Assembly (NCBI GenBank): GCA_002083615.1
Contig: MSXO01000032.1
Span: forward strand, 1-24,525
Length of the DNA stretch: 24,525 nt
Reading direction: 5' to 3'
DNA from: Proteobacteria bacterium ST_bin11
GTDB taxonomy: Bacteria; Pseudomonadota; Gammaproteobacteria; Methylococcales; Methylomonadaceae
Shown: positions 22,596 through 24,525 of the stretch, piece after piece
Numbering within the stretch: position 1 is the first letter of the stretch
Layout of the letters: each line of letters begins with the position of its first letter
Program-made: the position numbers and the translations under genes
The notes under the pieces: model-generated
The model's database searches: none
Seen by the model: the letters and a program-made list of their open reading frames with translations, nothing else
Told to the model about the DNA's origin: nothing

Positions 22596-23522
22596 GTGAT
22601 CCTGACCCTGAGTTTGGCGATCTGCATAGGTCTGTTGTTGGGGCTGTTGGGTGGCGGCGGCTCGATTTTGACGGTGCCGATGCTGGTATACGTGCTGCAT
22701 GTGCCGCCCAAGACGGCCATCGTCACCTCGTTTGTGGTGGTGGGCGTATCTAGTCTGATGGCCTTGATCCCGCATCCGCGGCGCGGCCACGTCTGCTGGA
22801 AAAGCGCGCTGGTATTCGGTTTGGCCGGCATGCTCGGCGCATTTGCGGGTGGTCGCATGGCGGGGCATTTTTCCGGCGAATGGTTAATGGTGTTTTTTGG
22901 CGCGATTACCGCGTTGACCGGTTTGGCGATGATCGTCAAAAAAGCCCCAAGCGAGTCGAAACTTGAGCAGGTATCGCCGATGTGCCCCTTACAAACACCG
23001 GTCTTGCGGCTGTTGTTCGATGGGGTTTTGGTGGGCGGCTTAACGGGCTTAGTCGGCGTTGGTGGCGGATTTTTGATCGTACCGGCGTTGACCTTGTTAG
23101 TGGGGTTGCCGATGCCAGCAGCTATCGGCACCTCCTTGCTGGTGATTGTTATGAACGCCAGTGCCGGTCTGAGCGGCTACGCCAATCATGCCCAACTGGA
23201 TATTCCCTTGATGGCGCTGGTTACTGCGGGCGCGGTCTGCGGCAGTTTTCTGGGTGGCTGGTTCTCCAACTTTATTAGTGCGGCGCTGTTGCGGCGCGGA
23301 TTCGGTTGGTTCGTGATAGTGGTGGCAATTTACGTGTTGTTTAACGCCTTGAGTTGGCAACTGTTGGCATCGCTGCAGGTCTGGCAGGATAGCGAACTTG
23401 TTTGGCGAAAAGGCTTGGCCGGTTTGGCCGCCTTCTTGGTTCTGGGCCTTATCGGAAACCGGATTCATAGTCGCAAACCGGGGATAGAGGCCGTGCCCAT
23501 GCCACCCCGGCAGCACCTGTAA
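22596..23522 (+). CDS. TauE/SafE family sulfite/organosulfonate exporter
   Basis: An inner-membrane protein of 308 residues with about eight hydrophobic segments arranged as two homologous halves. Each half starts with the family's glycine-rich motif: GLLLGLLGGGGSILTVPML near residue 8 and GGLTGLVGVGGGFLIVPAL near residue 145. The PF01925 family exports sulfite, sulfoacetate and related anions, although many members are unassigned. Translation starts at a GTG 13 bases after the dioxygenase stop, with no strong ribosome-binding site, suggesting coupling. Beside a sulfite-producing dioxygenase, sulfite export is the simplest role (inference). Confidence 0.87.
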   Translation: MILTLSLAICIGLLLGLLGGGGSILTVPMLVYVLHVPPKTAIVTSFVVVGVSSLMALIPHPRRGHVCWKSALVFGLAGMLGAFAGGRMAGHFSGEWLMVFFGAITALTGLAMIVKKAPSESKLEQVSPMCPLQTPVLRLLFDGVLVGGLTGLVGVGGGFLIVPALTLLVGLPMPAAIGTSLLVIVMNASAGLSGYANHAQLDIPLMALVTAGAVCGSFLGGWFSNFISAALLRRGFGWFVIVVAIYVLFNALSWQLLASLQVWQDSELVWRKGLAGLAAFLVLGLIGNRIHSRKPGIEAVPMPPRQHL

Positions 23523-23623
23523 ATTAGGCTAGACTAATATTGACGGGCACATCAGCCTGTCGCTTTCGCCATTCGGTGCTAAGCCCTTGGCGCATAACTA
23601 TAAAAAACGTTTGAGGAGGGTGT

Positions 23624-24525
23624 ATGTCTAATTCAATCAACACGTCACGTCGGCGCTTCTTTGCGCAAAGCGGTGCAGGATTAATGGCCTGGGCTGCGAC
23701 ACCCGCGTGGTTGCGCGCGATGGAAAATATGGGCGACATGCCCAAAATACCGCCGCGAAAAGCTTCGGCCAATTTTCACCCGGATGTGGAATTAGATTTG
23801 GTTTGCAAGCCAAGCACGGTTGCCATTTTGCCCGGTCAGCCCACGCGAGTGCAGCAATACTTTGCCAAGTTAGTGAAGGGACCGGCGCAGACCTTAACCG
23901 AAATTCCCGGTTCTTACCTGGGGCCGGTGCTGCGCTTCGAGAAAGGCCAAAAGATCAGAATCAATCTGCACAATCAGCTTAACGAGCCCAGCATCACTCA
24001 CTGGCATGGTTTACACGTGCCGGCCGAAGTGGACGGTCATCCGCAATACACCATAGATAGCGGTCAAGTGTTTGTGTATGAGTTTGAAATGCTCAATCGC
24101 GCCAGTATGAATATCTATCACCCCCACCCGCACAACACTACGGCGGAACAGGTTTATCACGGTCTGGCGGGCGCCATTTTGGTCAACGACGAGGAAGAAC
24201 GCCGTCTGGAATTGCCTGGCGGAGAGTACGAAGTCCCCATCGTGATTCAAGATAAATTGTTTGATGACAGCAACCAACTTGTCTATGCGCGGCACATGCG
24301 TGATCGGATGATGGGTTTTTACGGCGACCGCATTTTGGTGAACGGTCGCCCCAATTTTCAGCTCGACGTGGCCAGTCGAGCTTATCGTTTCCGCGTCCTC
24401 AACGGCTCAACGGCGCGCATCTACAAACTGGCTTGGGACGACAAGTCGCCCGTCACCGTCATCGGCACCGATGGCGGTTTGCTGGAAGCTCCGGTCAATA
24501 AACCTTACGTGATGCTGGCCCCCGG
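23624..24525 (+). CDS. Tat-exported multicopper oxidase (3' end outside window)
   Basis: The frame runs open from the ATG at 23624 to the window edge (300 codons seen). GAGGAGGG is a strong ribosome-binding site. The N-terminus carries a twin-arginine signal, TSRRRFFAQSGAG followed by a hydrophobic stretch, so the folded, copper-loaded enzyme is probably exported to the periplasm. The first cupredoxin domain has the trinuclear copper ligands H126 and H128 in THWHGLHVP, and H166, H168 and H170 in YHPHPHN. The region EQVYHGLAGAILVND resembles bilirubin-oxidase/CueO-type oxidases. The type 1 copper site would lie beyond the edge. Whether it belongs with the sulfur genes is unclear; the 101-base gap shows no obvious promoter. 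Confidence 0.9.
   Translation, partial: MSNSINTSRRRFFAQSGAGLMAWAATPAWLRAMENMGDMPKIPPRKASANFHPDVELDLVCKPSTVAILPGQPTRVQQYFAKLVKGPAQTLTEIPGSYLGPVLRFEKGQKIRINLHNQLNEPSITHWHGLHVPAEVDGHPQYTIDSGQVFVYEFEMLNRASMNIYHPHPHNTTAEQVYHGLAGAILVNDEEERRLELPGGEYEVPIVIQDKLFDDSNQLVYARHMRDRMMGFYGDRILVNGRPNFQLDVASRAYRFRVLNGSTARIYKLAWDDKSPVTVIGTDGGLLEAPVNKPYVMLAP

Noticed and set aside
23540..23568. Promoter for the multicopper oxidase from TTGACG (23540-23545), or a sigma54 site at GGGCAC nearby
   Set aside because: No -10 hexamer lies 16-18 bases on, and the sigma54 -12 GC is absent (TG instead). TATAAA at 23599-23604 would start transcription inside the ribosome-binding site.

Overview
The window reads as a chromosomal segment of a gammaproteobacterium, most likely a Methylomonas/Methylobacter-type methanotroph. 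The grounds are the gene order dnaG-rpoD-tRNA-Ile2, the protein sequences overall, and a second 'alternate' F-type ATPase beside a sulfane-sulfur locus. The lineage is an inference from gene content; no rRNA or methane-oxidation gene is in view.

Region 1 (1-3720): the 3' part of dnaG (primase), a near-consensus sigma70 promoter, rpoD (housekeeping sigma factor), a tRNA with a CAT anticodon that looks like the lysidine-modified tRNA-Ile2, and an intrinsic terminator.

Region 2 (3757-9275): an S-adenosylmethionine-centred run. It holds metK (makes SAM), ahcY (clears SAH), bioA (uses SAM as amino donor) and rsmE (SAM-dependent 16S rRNA methyltransferase), followed by a translationally coupled CPBP-family membrane protease. 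A terminator separates ahcY from bioA and touches the bioA start codon.

Region 3 (9378-10318): a small lipoprotein with a strict seven-residue glycine repeat, and on the minus strand a 77-residue protein with a DksA/TraR-type C4 zinc finger.

Region 4 (10319-20244): a complete-looking catalytic and rotor set of an N-ATPase (alternate F1F0-ATPase). It is broken into three blocks, atpD-C-Q, atpB-E and atpF-A-G. A lytic transglycosylase lipoprotein sits between the first two blocks, and an OatA-like acyltransferase/SGNH protein on the opposite strand sits between the last two. AtpR, normally between atpQ and atpB, is not found. AtpE has lost two of the side chains expected of a Na+-binding c-ring. 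AtpF carries a delta/OSCP-like C-terminus.

Region 5 (20239-24525): a divergent sulfane-sulfur unit. A FisR-like sigma54 activator (minus) faces a persulfide dioxygenase and a TauE/SafE anion exporter (plus). Between them lie a cluster of TTGTTTCAA repeats suited to be the activator's enhancer and a strong -24/-12 sigma54 promoter in front of the dioxygenase. The window ends inside a Tat-exported multicopper oxidase.

The items most worth following are the fragmented N-ATPase with its envelope-gene inserts and altered c-subunit ion site, and the FisR/sigma54 control circuit visible in the DNA.
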